From Alkalimonas delamerensis (GTDB taxonomy: Bacteria > Pseudomonadota > Gammaproteobacteria > Enterobacterales > Alteromonadaceae), in the NCBI RefSeq assembly GCF_030717955.1, contig NZ_JAUZVY010000003.1:186001-250000 (forward strand): DNA of 64,000 bases, written 5' to 3'. This document shows, piece after piece, positions 36,105 to 44,588 of this stretch. A program made the position numbers and the translations under genes. Position 1 is the stretch's first letter. Every line of letters starts with the position of its first letter. The notes under the pieces are model-generated. The model was not told the DNA's origin. It ran no database searches and worked only from the letters and a program-made list of their open reading frames with translations.

Positions 36105-37133
36105 TCAGGCTCCGGCTTGGTTGTTGGGCTGATCGCTCAGGCCCACCAGTTTGGCCAGCTCAACGGTGCGGTTGGCGTAGCCCCATTCGTTGTCGTACCA
36201 GGCATAAATTTTCACCTGGGTGCCATTCACCACCATGGTGGATAGCGCATCAATGATGCTGGAGCGTGGGTCGGTTTTGTAATCAATCGACACCAGCGGC
36301 CGCTCTTCGTAGCCCAGAATGTCTTTCAGCTCACCTTCGGCAGCGGTTTTTAGCAATTGGTTCACTTCTTCGGCGCTGGTGGCGCGCTCCACTTCAAACA
36401 CACAGTCGGTCAGGGAGGCATTGGTCAGCGGCACCCTTACCGCATGGCCATTCAGCCGGCCTTTTAGCTCCGGGAAAATTTCAATGATGGCGGTGGCAGA
36501 GCCGGTGGTCGTTGGGATCAGGCTGCTACCACAGGCGCGGGCGCGGCGCAGATCTTTGTGCGGCGTATCCATGATGCTCTGGGTATTGGTTAAATCATGG
36601 ATGGTGGTGATGGAACCATGCTTGATGCCAAGCGACTCATGGATGACCTTGACCACCGGAGCCAGACAGTTGGTGGTGCAGGAGGCCGCGGTCACAATGC
36701 GGTGCTCGGCCGGGTTATAGCGCTGCTGATTAACACCCATCACTACATTGAGCGCTCCGGCTTCTTTGACCGGCGCACTGACCACCACCCGTTTCACGCC
36801 TTGCGCCAGATAAGCCTGCAGCGCAGCGACGGTTTTCATCTTGCCGGAAGCTTCAATTACCAGATCGCAGTCCGACCAATCGGTATCGGCGATGGCTTTG
36901 TTGGCGGTCACCAAAATGCGCTGACCGTTGATCAGCATGCTTTCTCCGTCGGCCGTGGCATTGTGCCGCCAGATGCCATGCACCGAGTCGAAGTTCAGCA
37001 AATGGGCATAGGTGGCAGCATCGGCCGCCGGATCGTTGATACGGACAAATTCAAACTCCGGCCAGTCGAAAGCGGCGCGAAGGGCCAGCCGGCCAATACG
37101 GCCAAAGCCGTTGATCCCTACTTTGATGGTCAT
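36105..37133 (-). CDS. ArsJ-associated glyceraldehyde-3-phosphate dehydrogenase
   Basis: This GAPDH homologue makes 1-arseno-3-phosphoglycerate from G3P and arsenate for export by ArsJ. The 342-residue protein has NAD-binding NGFGRIGRLALRA, the catalytic cysteine C152 in AASCTTNCLAPV, and HDLTNTQSIMDTPHKDLRRAR. Its place between arsR and arsJ, apart from any glycolytic genes, indicates the resistance role rather than the housekeeping one. The sequence does not prove which role dominates. Confidence 0.94.
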   Translation of the reverse strand: MTIKVGINGFGRIGRLALRAAFDWPEFEFVRINDPAADAATYAHLLNFDSVHGIWRHNATADGESMLINGQRILVTANKAIADTDWSDCDLVIEASGKMKTVAALQAYLAQGVKRVVVSAPVKEAGALNVVMGVNQQRYNPAEHRIVTAASCTTNCLAPVVKVIHESLGIKHGSITTIHDLTNTQSIMDTPHKDLRRARACGSSLIPTTTGSATAIIEIFPELKGRLNGHAVRVPLTNASLTDCVFEVERATSAEEVNQLLKTAAEGELKDILGYEERPLVSIDYKTDPRSSIIDALSTMVVNGTQVKIYAWYDNEWGYANRTVELAKLVGLSDQPNNQAGA

Positions 37134-37152
37134 GATGATTCCTTAGAAAAAA

Positions 37153-37509
37153 TTAACAAGAAGCGATGCAGCATTGGCTGGAGCGTTCGGGGCGATCGCC
37201 CATTTGCGCCAGTTGCTGCTGGTTGTGGTTGAGCAAGGCCTGATTGGCGCTGAGGGTTTGTTGCAAGATAGTCAGCGCCCAGTCGTCCAGCTGTGGGTGC
37301 AGTTGGTAAAACACCCACTGGCCCTGACGGCGGTCGCTCAAAATGCCCAGCTGGCGCAGCAAGGCCAGATGGCGGGAAATCTTCGGTTGCGACAAGCCAA
37401 GTGCACAGGTTAGCTCGCAGACGCAAAGCTCCTGCTCCTGCACAATCAGCAGCAAAATACGCAGCCGGGTGTCGTCGGACAAAGCTTTAAAAAGTGCTAA
37501 AGGTTGCAT
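37153..37509 (-). CDS. arsR: Arsenic-responsive repressor ArsR
   Basis: This is an ArsR/SmtB winged-helix repressor that releases DNA on binding As(III). The 118-residue protein has the metal motif ELCVCELTCALG in the recognition helix region, the HTH LSQPKISRHLALLRQLG, and extra C-terminal cysteines (QCCIASC). The ATG at 37509 is the family start; an in-frame start 20 codons upstream lies in arsC. It is the second gene of the unit. Confidence 0.94.
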   Translation of the reverse strand: MQPLALFKALSDDTRLRILLLIVQEQELCVCELTCALGLSQPKISRHLALLRQLGILSDRRQGQWVFYQLHPQLDDWALTILQQTLSANQALLNHNQQQLAQMGDRPERSSQCCIASC

Positions 37510-37519
37510 GCTGGTTGGC

Positions 37520-37930
37520 TCACTTATCCTGAAACAATAAAAAATACTTAATGCGCTCGGATAATTCATTCAGCACCACATCAAAAGGTTTCTGGCCTTT
37601 TTTCGGTTTCGGATCTTCAAAGTCCCAGCTTAAAATTTCCGTTGCACTGAGCTGATGCACGCATTCCTGCCTGGCTTTGTCACACAGCAGCACCGCATAA
37701 TCAAAATGGTGATCTGAAAATTCACTCAAAGACTTGCTGCGCAGGGTGTTGGCTGGAATTTGCCTGGCTTCTAAGGTGCTGAAGACCCGAGGGTCAATCT
37801 GACCTGGTGCTGTGCCGGCACTTGCCACCATAAAACGATCACCGGCTTGTTCGCGAAAGTAGGCTTCTGCCAGTTGAGAGCGGGCCGAATTTTCAGTGCA
37901 AATAAAAATGATGCTTTTGCTGGCCGTCAT
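37520..37930 (-). CDS. arsC: Arsenate reductase, low-molecular-weight phosphatase type
   Basis: This enzyme reduces arsenate to arsenite with thioredoxin or glutaredoxin. The 136-residue protein has the PTP-loop CTENSARSQ (C11, R17), a second cysteine in VLLCDKARQEC near residues 81-90, and the acid loop EDPKPKKG. The ATG at 37930 has GGAGA upstream. It is first in the arsC-arsR-gapdh-arsJ unit. Which thiol partner is used is not evident. Confidence 0.9.
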   Translation of the reverse strand: MTASKSIIFICTENSARSQLAEAYFREQAGDRFMVASAGTAPGQIDPRVFSTLEARQIPANTLRSKSLSEFSDHHFDYAVLLCDKARQECVHQLSATEILSWDFEDPKPKKGQKPFDVVLNELSERIKYFLLFQDK

Positions 37931-37960
37931 GCGTGTCTCCAATTGTTGGATATGCACGAA

Positions 37961-37988
37961 ATCATATATATGAAATTTCGAATGTCAA
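37961..37988 (-). promoter_or_regulatory. Sigma-70 promoter of the ars operon with ArsR-type operator
   Basis: On the minus strand a perfect -35 TTGACA (37983-37988), 16-nt spacer and -10 TATGAT (37961-37966) are visible. The perfect 12-bp palindrome TCATATATATGA (37962-37973) covers the -10, the place expected for an ArsR operator. Confidence 0.72.
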
Positions 37989-38006
37989 ATGACAGTTTTG
38001 TGACGT
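37989..38006 (-). promoter_or_regulatory. Pho-box-like site adjoining the ars promoter
   Basis: On the minus strand ACGTCAC-AAAA-CTGTCAT resembles the PhoB box and touches the -35 of the ars promoter. No -10 lies 10 nt downstream, so any activation would work through the TTGACA promoter. Confidence 0.5.
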
Positions 38007-38015
38007 TTGGGCGCC

Positions 38016-38049
38016 TTGTCATAAAAATGCCATCTTCAGGCGCTAGCAT
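38016..38049 (+). promoter_or_regulatory. Pho box and -10 of the chemoreceptor gene
   Basis: TTGTCAT-AAAA-ATGCCAT (38016-38033) is followed after 10 nt by TAGCAT (38044-38049). It points to the chemoreceptor start at 38083. Confidence 0.8.
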
Positions 38050-38082
38050 CGGCTCATCCCCGCCAACCTAGTGAGTTGTCCC

Positions 38083-39711
38083 ATGCTGTCTAACCTGAAG
38101 ATTCGAACCCGGGTGTTGTTATTGGGAGGGATCCCGCTTGCCTTGATTGTGTTGTTGCTGTTGTCCTCGTTTTGGGTCGCCAGCACCAAAGATCGCTACT
38201 TCCACCTATTGTACGATGAACACCTGGCCATTTTAGCCGATGTGATGGGCGCGCAGCAGTTGCTGCAACAAAGTGCGTTGGCCCCCATTCGGCAGTACCG
38301 CACCGGTTGGGCCTCTGCAGAAGCCACCGAGCAGCAGGTGCAAAGCTATCTGGCTCAGGCTGAGCAACACTGGCAAGCATTCGAGCGCATGCGGCCCGGT
38401 TCTGCCGAGGAAGGCTACGCCGAGCTTGATCAAGCTTTTGCAGCGGCCATCGGCAAATACCGCGAGTGGTTAAGCCCGGCTGGCACCGATGCGCTGTTGG
38501 TGCGGATCCTGAACGAGTCGACGGTCAGCAGTGAAATTGAGCAACACATCAATGGCTTTGGTGCCCTGGTCGATGCCTTTGTGCAACAGCAAATTGAAGC
38601 CGCTGCTCTGGTAAGAGATGACGCCGATTTATTAACCGCACGACTCAGTCTGGCTTACCTGCTGGGCGGTTTGCTGTTGCTGTTGCTGATGAGCCTCTTT
38701 ATCTGGGCCATCCAAAGATCCATCCGCAAGCCGCTGGATGGCTTGAGTCAGTTGCTTAGGCAAATTGCCGCCAGCTCGGATTTACGGCTGCGGGCCCCTG
38801 AGCAGGGGCAGGATGAAATCAGTGCGGCGGCCAAAGCGCTCAACACCATGCTCAGTCATATGCAGCAGCTGATCCAGGGGTTATCGCAGGGCTCTGAGCA
38901 GCTCAATGCTCAGGCGCTTCAGGTGCAGCGCAGCAGCAGCGATATTCGCAGCGGCACTCAAACCCAGGCCTCTCAGGCCGATTTGCTGGCCACCGCGGTG
39001 GAACAAATGAGCATGGCGGTTCGCCAGGTGGCGGAGCTGGCGCGAAGTGGCGCCGATAAAGCCAGTGAAGCAGGCACCCTGAGCGATACCGGCCAGCAGG
39101 TGGTGCAGCACAGCATGCAAACCATTCAGCAGCTGGCCAGTCAGGTCACTCAAGGATCGGAGGTGGTGCTGAAACTGCAGCAAGACTCCAACGAAATTTC
39201 CAAAGTGCTGGATGTGATCCGCAAGATCTCGGAGCAAACCAACCTGTTGGCACTGAATGCCGCCATCGAGGCGGCCAGAGCCGGTGAAGCCGGTCGGGGC
39301 TTCTCGGTGGTCGCCGATGAAGTACGCATGCTTTCCGCCAATACCCATCAGGCCACCGAATCGATTCGCAGCATGATCGAGCAGTTGCAGCAGCAAGCCA
39401 GCTCTGCAGCTGAGGCGATGGCGACGGCTCGCCAGCAAACGGAGCAGAGTGTCAGCCTGGCGGAGCGCAGTGAGCAGCATTTTGCCGACATCCGTCAGGC
39501 CATCGCTGGCATGGCAGAGGTCACTCAGCAGATTTTTGCCGCCACCGATGAGCAGCAACAAGTGGCTGGCAGTACGGCCGAAAATATTCACCAGCTCAAC
39601 CATGAAATCACCCAGTTGTCAGCCGCGGCCAGCGATGCTGCATCGGCCAGCACCGAGCTGAACCAGCAGGCGGAGCAGTTGGCATTGGGTTGGCAGCAAT
39701 TTAAAGCGTAA
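38083..39711 (+). CDS. Methyl-accepting chemotaxis protein, Pho-linked
   Basis: This 542-residue chemoreceptor has TM1 (about residues 10-32), a periplasmic mostly helical domain of about 160 residues, TM2 (about 190-212), HAMP, and a signalling domain with SEQTNLLALNAAIEAARAGE and RGFSVVADEVRMLS. Two flanking methylation-helix regions are Gln/Ala-rich. It lies between the ars unit and pstS with its own Pho box, so it probably mediates taxis to phosphate or another limiting nutrient. The ligand is not shown by the sequence. A GTG at 38071 is an alternative start. Confidence 0.9.
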   Translation: MLSNLKIRTRVLLLGGIPLALIVLLLLSSFWVASTKDRYFHLLYDEHLAILADVMGAQQLLQQSALAPIRQYRTGWASAEATEQQVQSYLAQAEQHWQAFERMRPGSAEEGYAELDQAFAAAIGKYREWLSPAGTDALLVRILNESTVSSEIEQHINGFGALVDAFVQQQIEAAALVRDDADLLTARLSLAYLLGGLLLLLLMSLFIWAIQRSIRKPLDGLSQLLRQIAASSDLRLRAPEQGQDEISAAAKALNTMLSHMQQLIQGLSQGSEQLNAQALQVQRSSSDIRSGTQTQASQADLLATAVEQMSMAVRQVAELARSGADKASEAGTLSDTGQQVVQHSMQTIQQLASQVTQGSEVVLKLQQDSNEISKVLDVIRKISEQTNLLALNAAIEAARAGEAGRGFSVVADEVRMLSANTHQATESIRSMIEQLQQQASSAAEAMATARQQTEQSVSLAERSEQHFADIRQAIAGMAEVTQQIFAATDEQQQVAGSTAENIHQLNHEITQLSAAASDAASASTELNQQAEQLALGWQQFKA

Positions 39712-39720
39712 AAATTTATT

Positions 39721-39738
39721 TTGTCATATTCCTGACAT
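39721..39738 (+). promoter_or_regulatory. Pho box of pstS
   Basis: TTGTCAT-ATTC-CTGACAT lies 58 nt upstream of the pstS start, in the orientation of the gene. Confidence 0.85.
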
Positions 39739-39796
39739 ATAAGCGCTGCAGACTAAGCGCGTTGACAACAACTTAAGCCCGACTAAGGACTCTATT

Positions 39797-40831
39797 ATGA
39801 AACTGAACCAACTGACCAAGGTAGCTCTGACTGCTGCTGCTCTGACTTTAGCTTTCAACGTGCAGGCTGCACGTGACACCATTCAGGTGGCAGGCTCATC
39901 CACCGTATTGCCATTCTCTTCCATTGCTGCAGAAGAGTTCGGTAACAACTTCGCCCAGTTCCGTACCCCTGTGGTTGGTTCAGGCGGCTCAGGCGGTGGT
40001 CTGCGTCAGTTCTGTCAGGGTGTAGGCGCCAACACCATCGACGTGGCAAACTCGTCACGCGCCATTCGTCCAAACGAGCTGGCCAACTGCCATCAGAACG
40101 GCGTCAATCAGGTGATTGAAGTGCAAATCGGTTACGACGGCATTGTGTTTGCCTCACGCATTGATGCCGGTGACTTTCACTTGGAGCCTAAACATGTATT
40201 TTTAGCCCAAGCGGCGCAAGTGCCACAAAACGGCCGCATGGTTGCCAACCCATACACCCGCTGGAATCAGATTGACAGCTCACTGCCAAACCAGGAAATC
40301 ATTCTGGCCATCCCTGGCTCCAACCACGGTACCCGTGAAGTGTACGAAGAGAACGTGATTCTGGACGGCTGCAACACCTTCTCTGAAGTGCAAGCGATGG
40401 ACCGTTCTGAGCGCAACAACTTCTGTCTGGCGATGCGTACCGATGGTCGTATCATCGAAATCGCTGGTGACTACACCGAAACTCTGGCCCGTTTGCAAGC
40501 GCAGCGTGATGCCATTGGTGTTTTTGGTCTGAGCTTCTACGAGTCGAACCGTGACCGTATCAAGGTAGCGACCGTATCTGGCGTAGTACCCACCATCGAC
40601 AACATCATTGCTGGTACTTACCCGGTATCGCGTCCACTGTTCTTCTACGTCAAAGGCGAGCACATCGGCGTGATCCCAGGCCTGCAAGAGTTTGCTGAGT
40701 TCTTCGTATCTGAAGGCAACGCCGGTTTTGGCAGCCCGCTGGAAGAAGCTGGCCTGATCCCATTGTCTGACAGCGAGCGCGCTCAGGTACTGCAAACCAT
40801 CCGCAGCCGTACTGCTGTAAAAGCTCAATAA
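39797..40831 (+). CDS. pstS: Phosphate ABC transporter substrate-binding protein PstS
   Basis: This high-affinity periplasmic phosphate-binding protein has 344 residues including a signal peptide ending NVQA (about residue 24). The family motif QVAGSSTVLPFSS follows, then GSGGSGGGLRQFC, and later IPGSNHGTREVYEE, which supply the phosphate-binding Ser/Thr residues. It is of the shorter-domain type common in Alteromonadales and Pseudomonas rather than the E. coli type. A terminator-like hairpin after it and a separate Pho box before pstC show that it can be expressed in excess. Confidence 0.95.
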   Translation: MKLNQLTKVALTAAALTLAFNVQAARDTIQVAGSSTVLPFSSIAAEEFGNNFAQFRTPVVGSGGSGGGLRQFCQGVGANTIDVANSSRAIRPNELANCHQNGVNQVIEVQIGYDGIVFASRIDAGDFHLEPKHVFLAQAAQVPQNGRMVANPYTRWNQIDSSLPNQEIILAIPGSNHGTREVYEENVILDGCNTFSEVQAMDRSERNNFCLAMRTDGRIIEIAGDYTETLARLQAQRDAIGVFGLSFYESNRDRIKVATVSGVVPTIDNIIAGTYPVSRPLFFYVKGEHIGVIPGLQEFAEFFVSEGNAGFGSPLEEAGLIPLSDSERAQVLQTIRSRTAVKAQ

Positions 40832-40855
40832 GAGCATTTACCTTTAGCAAGTCAC

Positions 40856-40882
40856 AAAGCCACCTCTTGCAGGTGGCTTTGT
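40856..40882 (+). terminator. Hairpin after pstS
   Basis: AAAGCCACCT / AGGTGGCTTT form a 10-bp stem with a CTTGC loop. The 3' arm runs directly into the next Pho box rather than a long T tract, so termination may be partial. Confidence 0.65.
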
Positions 40883-40912
40883 CATATTTCTGTCATCTTC
40901 ATCTTTTACACT
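40879..40912 (+). promoter_or_regulatory. Pho box and -10 of pstC
   Basis: TTGTCAT-ATTT-CTGTCAT (40879-40896) is nearly consensus. TACACT follows after 10 nt (40907-40912). It gives pstCAB-phoU their own PhoB-dependent start. Confidence 0.85.
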
Positions 40913-40951
40913 GGCCGCAGCTGAAATTTGTCGCTGTAACATGGAGCTCGC

Positions 40952-42346
40952 ATGAGTAATCTCACCCTGATGATGGCGCTGTTGGCCTTGATGGCCATCG
41001 CCTATCAGCTAGGTCTGGTACGAACCCGACAGGTTGCCGGACAACACCCTACCCAGAGAATGCATTCCAGGCCGCACCATTACGGCATGATGGTGGGGCT
41101 TTGGGCCGTTTTACCGGCCTTTTTCGTCTTTTTGCTGTGGAGCTGGGGCTCGCCCTGGGCCATTCAGCAATTGCTGACGGCGCAATTACCAGACGCTATC
41201 GCGCAGGATCCGCAAGAGCTACGGGTAGCACTGCGCCGTATCGGTAATCTGGCGGCTAACTTTGGCGTGGTCAGTGAAGCGGCCGACTGGGAATTGCAGG
41301 CGGCAGCCTTTTTGCGCGATACCCGCCAGCTCAGCAATGGCCTGATGCTGGCGCTGATGGCCGCTGTGGCTGCCGCCGGTATGCTGTACAGCTATCGCAA
41401 CATTAGCCCTTTGCACAGGGCGCGCAACCAGATTGAGAAAGTGGTGAAAACGGCTTTGGTGCTGTGCTCGACCGTGGCCATTCTAACCACCATCGGCATT
41501 GTGTTGTCGATGGTTGGTGAGTCGTTGCGCTTCTTCTCTTTTGTCAGCCCGATGGACTTTTTCTTTGGCACCACCTGGAATCCTCGTTTTTCTACCTCTG
41601 GGGTCGGTGAAGGTTCCTTAACCGGCGATCAGGGCAGCTTTGGTATGCTGCCGCTGTTGGCCGGTACCTTTATGATTGCCTGCATCGCCATGCTGGTGGC
41701 TATTCCGCTCGGGCTGTTGGCGGCGATTTACCTGGCGGAGTATGCATCACCCAAGCTGCGCGCTACCGCCAAGCCGATTATCGAGGTGCTGGCTGGTATT
41801 CCGACCATTGTGTATGGCTTCTTTGCACTGGTCACCGTCGGGCCTTTTTTATCCGACATGGGTGAAGCCATTGGGTTGGATATCCGCGCGACTTCGGCCT
41901 TAACGGCCGGAGTGGTGATGGGCATTATGATTATCCCTTTTATCTCGTCGTTGTCGGACGACATCATCACTCAGGTACCAAAGTCCTTGCGCGATGGCTC
42001 GCTGGGACTTGGCGCCACCAAATCGGAAACCATTCGCAAAGTGGTACTGCCTGCGGCCTTACCGGGCATCGTCGGTGCGATTTTGTTGGCAGCCAGTCGG
42101 GCCATTGGCGAGACCATGATCGTGGTGCTGGCGGCGGGCAACAGTCCCTCATTAACCGCCAACCCATTCGAAGCCGTCTCCACCATGACGGTGACCATCG
42201 TCAACCAGTTAACCGGCGACAACGATTTCTCCAGTCCACAATCGTTGGTGGCTTTTGCGCTGGGTTTAACTTTGTTCGTGATCACTTTGCTGCTGAATGT
42301 GGTAGCTCTGGTGATTGTCCGTAAATACCGTGAACAGTACGAGTAA
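40952..42346 (+). CDS. pstC: Phosphate ABC transporter permease PstC
   Basis: This is an inner-membrane subunit of the Pst importer. The 464-residue protein is longer than E. coli PstC (319) because of an N-terminal extension with two extra membrane segments and a soluble stretch around residues 85-125. The core has about six helices and the EAA loop LRDGSLGLGATKSETIRKVV followed by ASRAIGETMIVVLAAG. GGAGC precedes the ATG. pstA follows after 3 nt. Confidence 0.94.
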   Translation: MSNLTLMMALLALMAIAYQLGLVRTRQVAGQHPTQRMHSRPHHYGMMVGLWAVLPAFFVFLLWSWGSPWAIQQLLTAQLPDAIAQDPQELRVALRRIGNLAANFGVVSEAADWELQAAAFLRDTRQLSNGLMLALMAAVAAAGMLYSYRNISPLHRARNQIEKVVKTALVLCSTVAILTTIGIVLSMVGESLRFFSFVSPMDFFFGTTWNPRFSTSGVGEGSLTGDQGSFGMLPLLAGTFMIACIAMLVAIPLGLLAAIYLAEYASPKLRATAKPIIEVLAGIPTIVYGFFALVTVGPFLSDMGEAIGLDIRATSALTAGVVMGIMIIPFISSLSDDIITQVPKSLRDGSLGLGATKSETIRKVVLPAALPGIVGAILLAASRAIGETMIVVLAAGNSPSLTANPFEAVSTMTVTIVNQLTGDNDFSSPQSLVAFALGLTLFVITLLLNVVALVIVRKYREQYE

Positions 42347-42349
42347 GCC

Positions 42350-43717
42350 ATGACGACTTTGACTGAAAAGGCTCCGGCACAGCCAGCGAAAAGTGCTGTG
42401 CAGCAAAAAGTAGCGGCTTCGTTGGCGCGCCGGCACCGGCAGGAAACCCTGTTCCGCTTTACCGGTTTAACGGCTGTGATGATCAGCCTGGCATTGGTAG
42501 CGCTACTTTTTATCAATATTTTTTCCAAAGGCTTACCGGCATTTTGGCAGGCCAGCATCACACTGGACATTCACTTTGATCCGGCCATTATCCAGATTAG
42601 CGAGAAGCCGGTGCAGCAGCGTGGCGAAAGCGACAATGCTTTTCGTGAGCGCGATCTGGCCTGGCGCAGTGAAGTGGGCATGATCAACTTCAACCGCATT
42701 ATTTCCGATGCCCTGATGCAGGTACTGCCCGATGCCGACCAGCACCGCCGCCAGGTGCTGCGGATGGTGACCTCCGGCGAACGTTTTGCGCTGCGCGATA
42801 TGGTGATTGACGACCCGTCCATCATTGGCCAGACCAAGCGGCTGAACCTGCTGACCGATGCCAACGTCGATGTCTGGCTGAAAGGCAATATTGATCGTAG
42901 CCTGCCGGATCATCAGCAGCAGCTGGCTCCGATAGTGCGGCAATGGGCCGATGAGCTCTATGCTTCCGGCGTGATTCAAAACCGCTTTAGCTTCGCCCTT
43001 TTTATGAATCCGGATTCACGCAGTTCACTGGCCTCGGCCGGTTTGGCCGGCGCCTTTATGGGCTCACTCTTTATGATGCTGATTGTCATGCTGTTGGCTG
43101 TGCCGATGGGCGTAGCAGCAGCCATCTACCTGGAGGAGTTTGCCCCGCGAAACAAGATCACCGATCTGGTGGAAGTCAACATCAACAATCTGGCAGCGGT
43201 GCCTTCCATCGTCTTTGGTTTGTTGGGGGCTGCGGTCTTTATCGGCTGGTTTAATTTGCCGATGTCGGCACCTGTGGTGGGTGGTCTGGTGCTGTCCTTG
43301 ATGACACTGCCGACGGTGATTATTGCCACCCGCTCAACGCTGAAGGCCATTCCGCCGTCCATTCGTCAAGCAGCGCTGGGTCTCGGCGCCTCCAAGACAC
43401 AGACCATTTTCCACCATGTGTTGCCGCTGGCGCTGCCGGGTATTTTGACCGCCTCGATTCTTGGGGTTGCCCAGGCGCTTGGCGAGGCGGCACCGCTGCT
43501 GCTGATTGGCATGAAATCTTTCGTTGCCAGCGTACCGGCCACCCCTTTTGAGCAATCGACCGCTTTACCAGTGCAGATTTTCCTCTGGCAGGGCAATGAA
43601 CTGCGTAACTTCTTTGAAGCCAGAACCTCAGCCGCCATTATCGTGCTGCTGACCATGATGATCAGTCTGAATGGCCTGGCCATATGGCTGCGTAAGAAAT
43701 TTGAACGGCGGTGGTAA
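42350..43717 (+). CDS. pstA: Phosphate ABC transporter permease PstA
   Basis: This is the second membrane subunit of the first Pst system. The 455-residue protein has TM1 near residues 40-60, a long soluble segment (about 65-215) that is probably periplasmic, then five helices with the EAA loop IRQAALGLGASKTQTIFHHVL and AQALGEAAPLLLIGM. E. coli PstA is 296 residues; the insertion is common to this lineage of long PstA proteins. pstB starts just after it. Confidence 0.94.
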   Translation: MTTLTEKAPAQPAKSAVQQKVAASLARRHRQETLFRFTGLTAVMISLALVALLFINIFSKGLPAFWQASITLDIHFDPAIIQISEKPVQQRGESDNAFRERDLAWRSEVGMINFNRIISDALMQVLPDADQHRRQVLRMVTSGERFALRDMVIDDPSIIGQTKRLNLLTDANVDVWLKGNIDRSLPDHQQQLAPIVRQWADELYASGVIQNRFSFALFMNPDSRSSLASAGLAGAFMGSLFMMLIVMLLAVPMGVAAAIYLEEFAPRNKITDLVEVNINNLAAVPSIVFGLLGAAVFIGWFNLPMSAPVVGGLVLSLMTLPTVIIATRSTLKAIPPSIRQAALGLGASKTQTIFHHVLPLALPGILTASILGVAQALGEAAPLLLIGMKSFVASVPATPFEQSTALPVQIFLWQGNELRNFFEARTSAAIIVLLTMMISLNGLAIWLRKKFERRW

Positions 43718-43719
43718 CC

Positions 43720-44565
43720 ATGACACGCGATATTCAAGATCAACGCAATGCAAGTGTACTTACAGAACAACCGAATTTAACAGCAGGTCCGGCAATGAAT
43801 GCACAAACCGAATTGAAGATGAAAGCCCGCGATGTCAAAGTCTTTTATGGCGCGAGCGAGGCCATCAAAGGCATCGACATGGATGTGGCGAAAAACGAAG
43901 TCCTGGCCTTTATCGGCCCATCCGGCTGCGGCAAGTCGACCTTTTTGCGCTGCCTGAACCGGATGAACGACACCATCGACAGCTGCCGGGTCACCGGCCT
44001 GATTGAACTGGATGGTCAGAACATGTATGACCCACGGCTCGATGTGGTGCAGTTGCGTGCTCAGGTTGGCATGGTGTTTCAAAAGCCCAACCCTTTCCCG
44101 AAATCCATCTACGACAACATTGCTTATGGCCCGAAATTGCATGGCCTGGCCAGCAAAAAGTCGGACTTGGATGAGATTGTTGAATCCAGCTTGCGTAAAG
44201 CCGGCCTGTGGAATGAAGTAAAAGATCGGTTAGCCCAGCCGGGTACCGGTTTGTCCGGTGGTCAGCAACAGCGGCTGTGCATTGCCCGGACCATCGCGGT
44301 CAGCCCTGAAGTGATTCTGATGGATGAGCCTTGTTCAGCATTGGACCCCATCGCCACTTCCATTATTGAAGAGCTGATCGATGAGCTGAAAACCAACTTC
44401 ACCATCGTCATGGTGACGCACAACATGCAGCAGGCGGCCCGGGTGTCGGATCGCACTGCCTTTTTCCACCTGGGAGAGCTGGTGGAAGTGGGGCCGACCA
44501 ACGAACTCTTTACCAACCCGCAAAACAAGCGGACCGAAGATTACATCACCGGCCGTTACGGCTAA
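43720..44565 (+). CDS. pstB: Phosphate ABC transporter ATP-binding protein PstB
   Basis: This is the ATPase of the first Pst system. With the ATG at 43720 it is 281 residues, with an N-terminal extension of about 30 residues before the conserved KARDVKVFYG start. Walker A is GPSGCGKST, the Q-loop FQKPNPFPKSIYDN, the signature LSGGQQQRLCIAR and Walker B VILMDEPCSALDP. An internal ATG at 43795 would give a more typical length. It ends with the usual DYITGRYG. Confidence 0.95.
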   Translation: MTRDIQDQRNASVLTEQPNLTAGPAMNAQTELKMKARDVKVFYGASEAIKGIDMDVAKNEVLAFIGPSGCGKSTFLRCLNRMNDTIDSCRVTGLIELDGQNMYDPRLDVVQLRAQVGMVFQKPNPFPKSIYDNIAYGPKLHGLASKKSDLDEIVESSLRKAGLWNEVKDRLAQPGTGLSGGQQQRLCIARTIAVSPEVILMDEPCSALDPIATSIIEELIDELKTNFTIVMVTHNMQQAARVSDRTAFFHLGELVEVGPTNELFTNPQNKRTEDYITGRYG

Positions 44566-44588
44566 GCAGTCGGGATCAGAGGACATTG

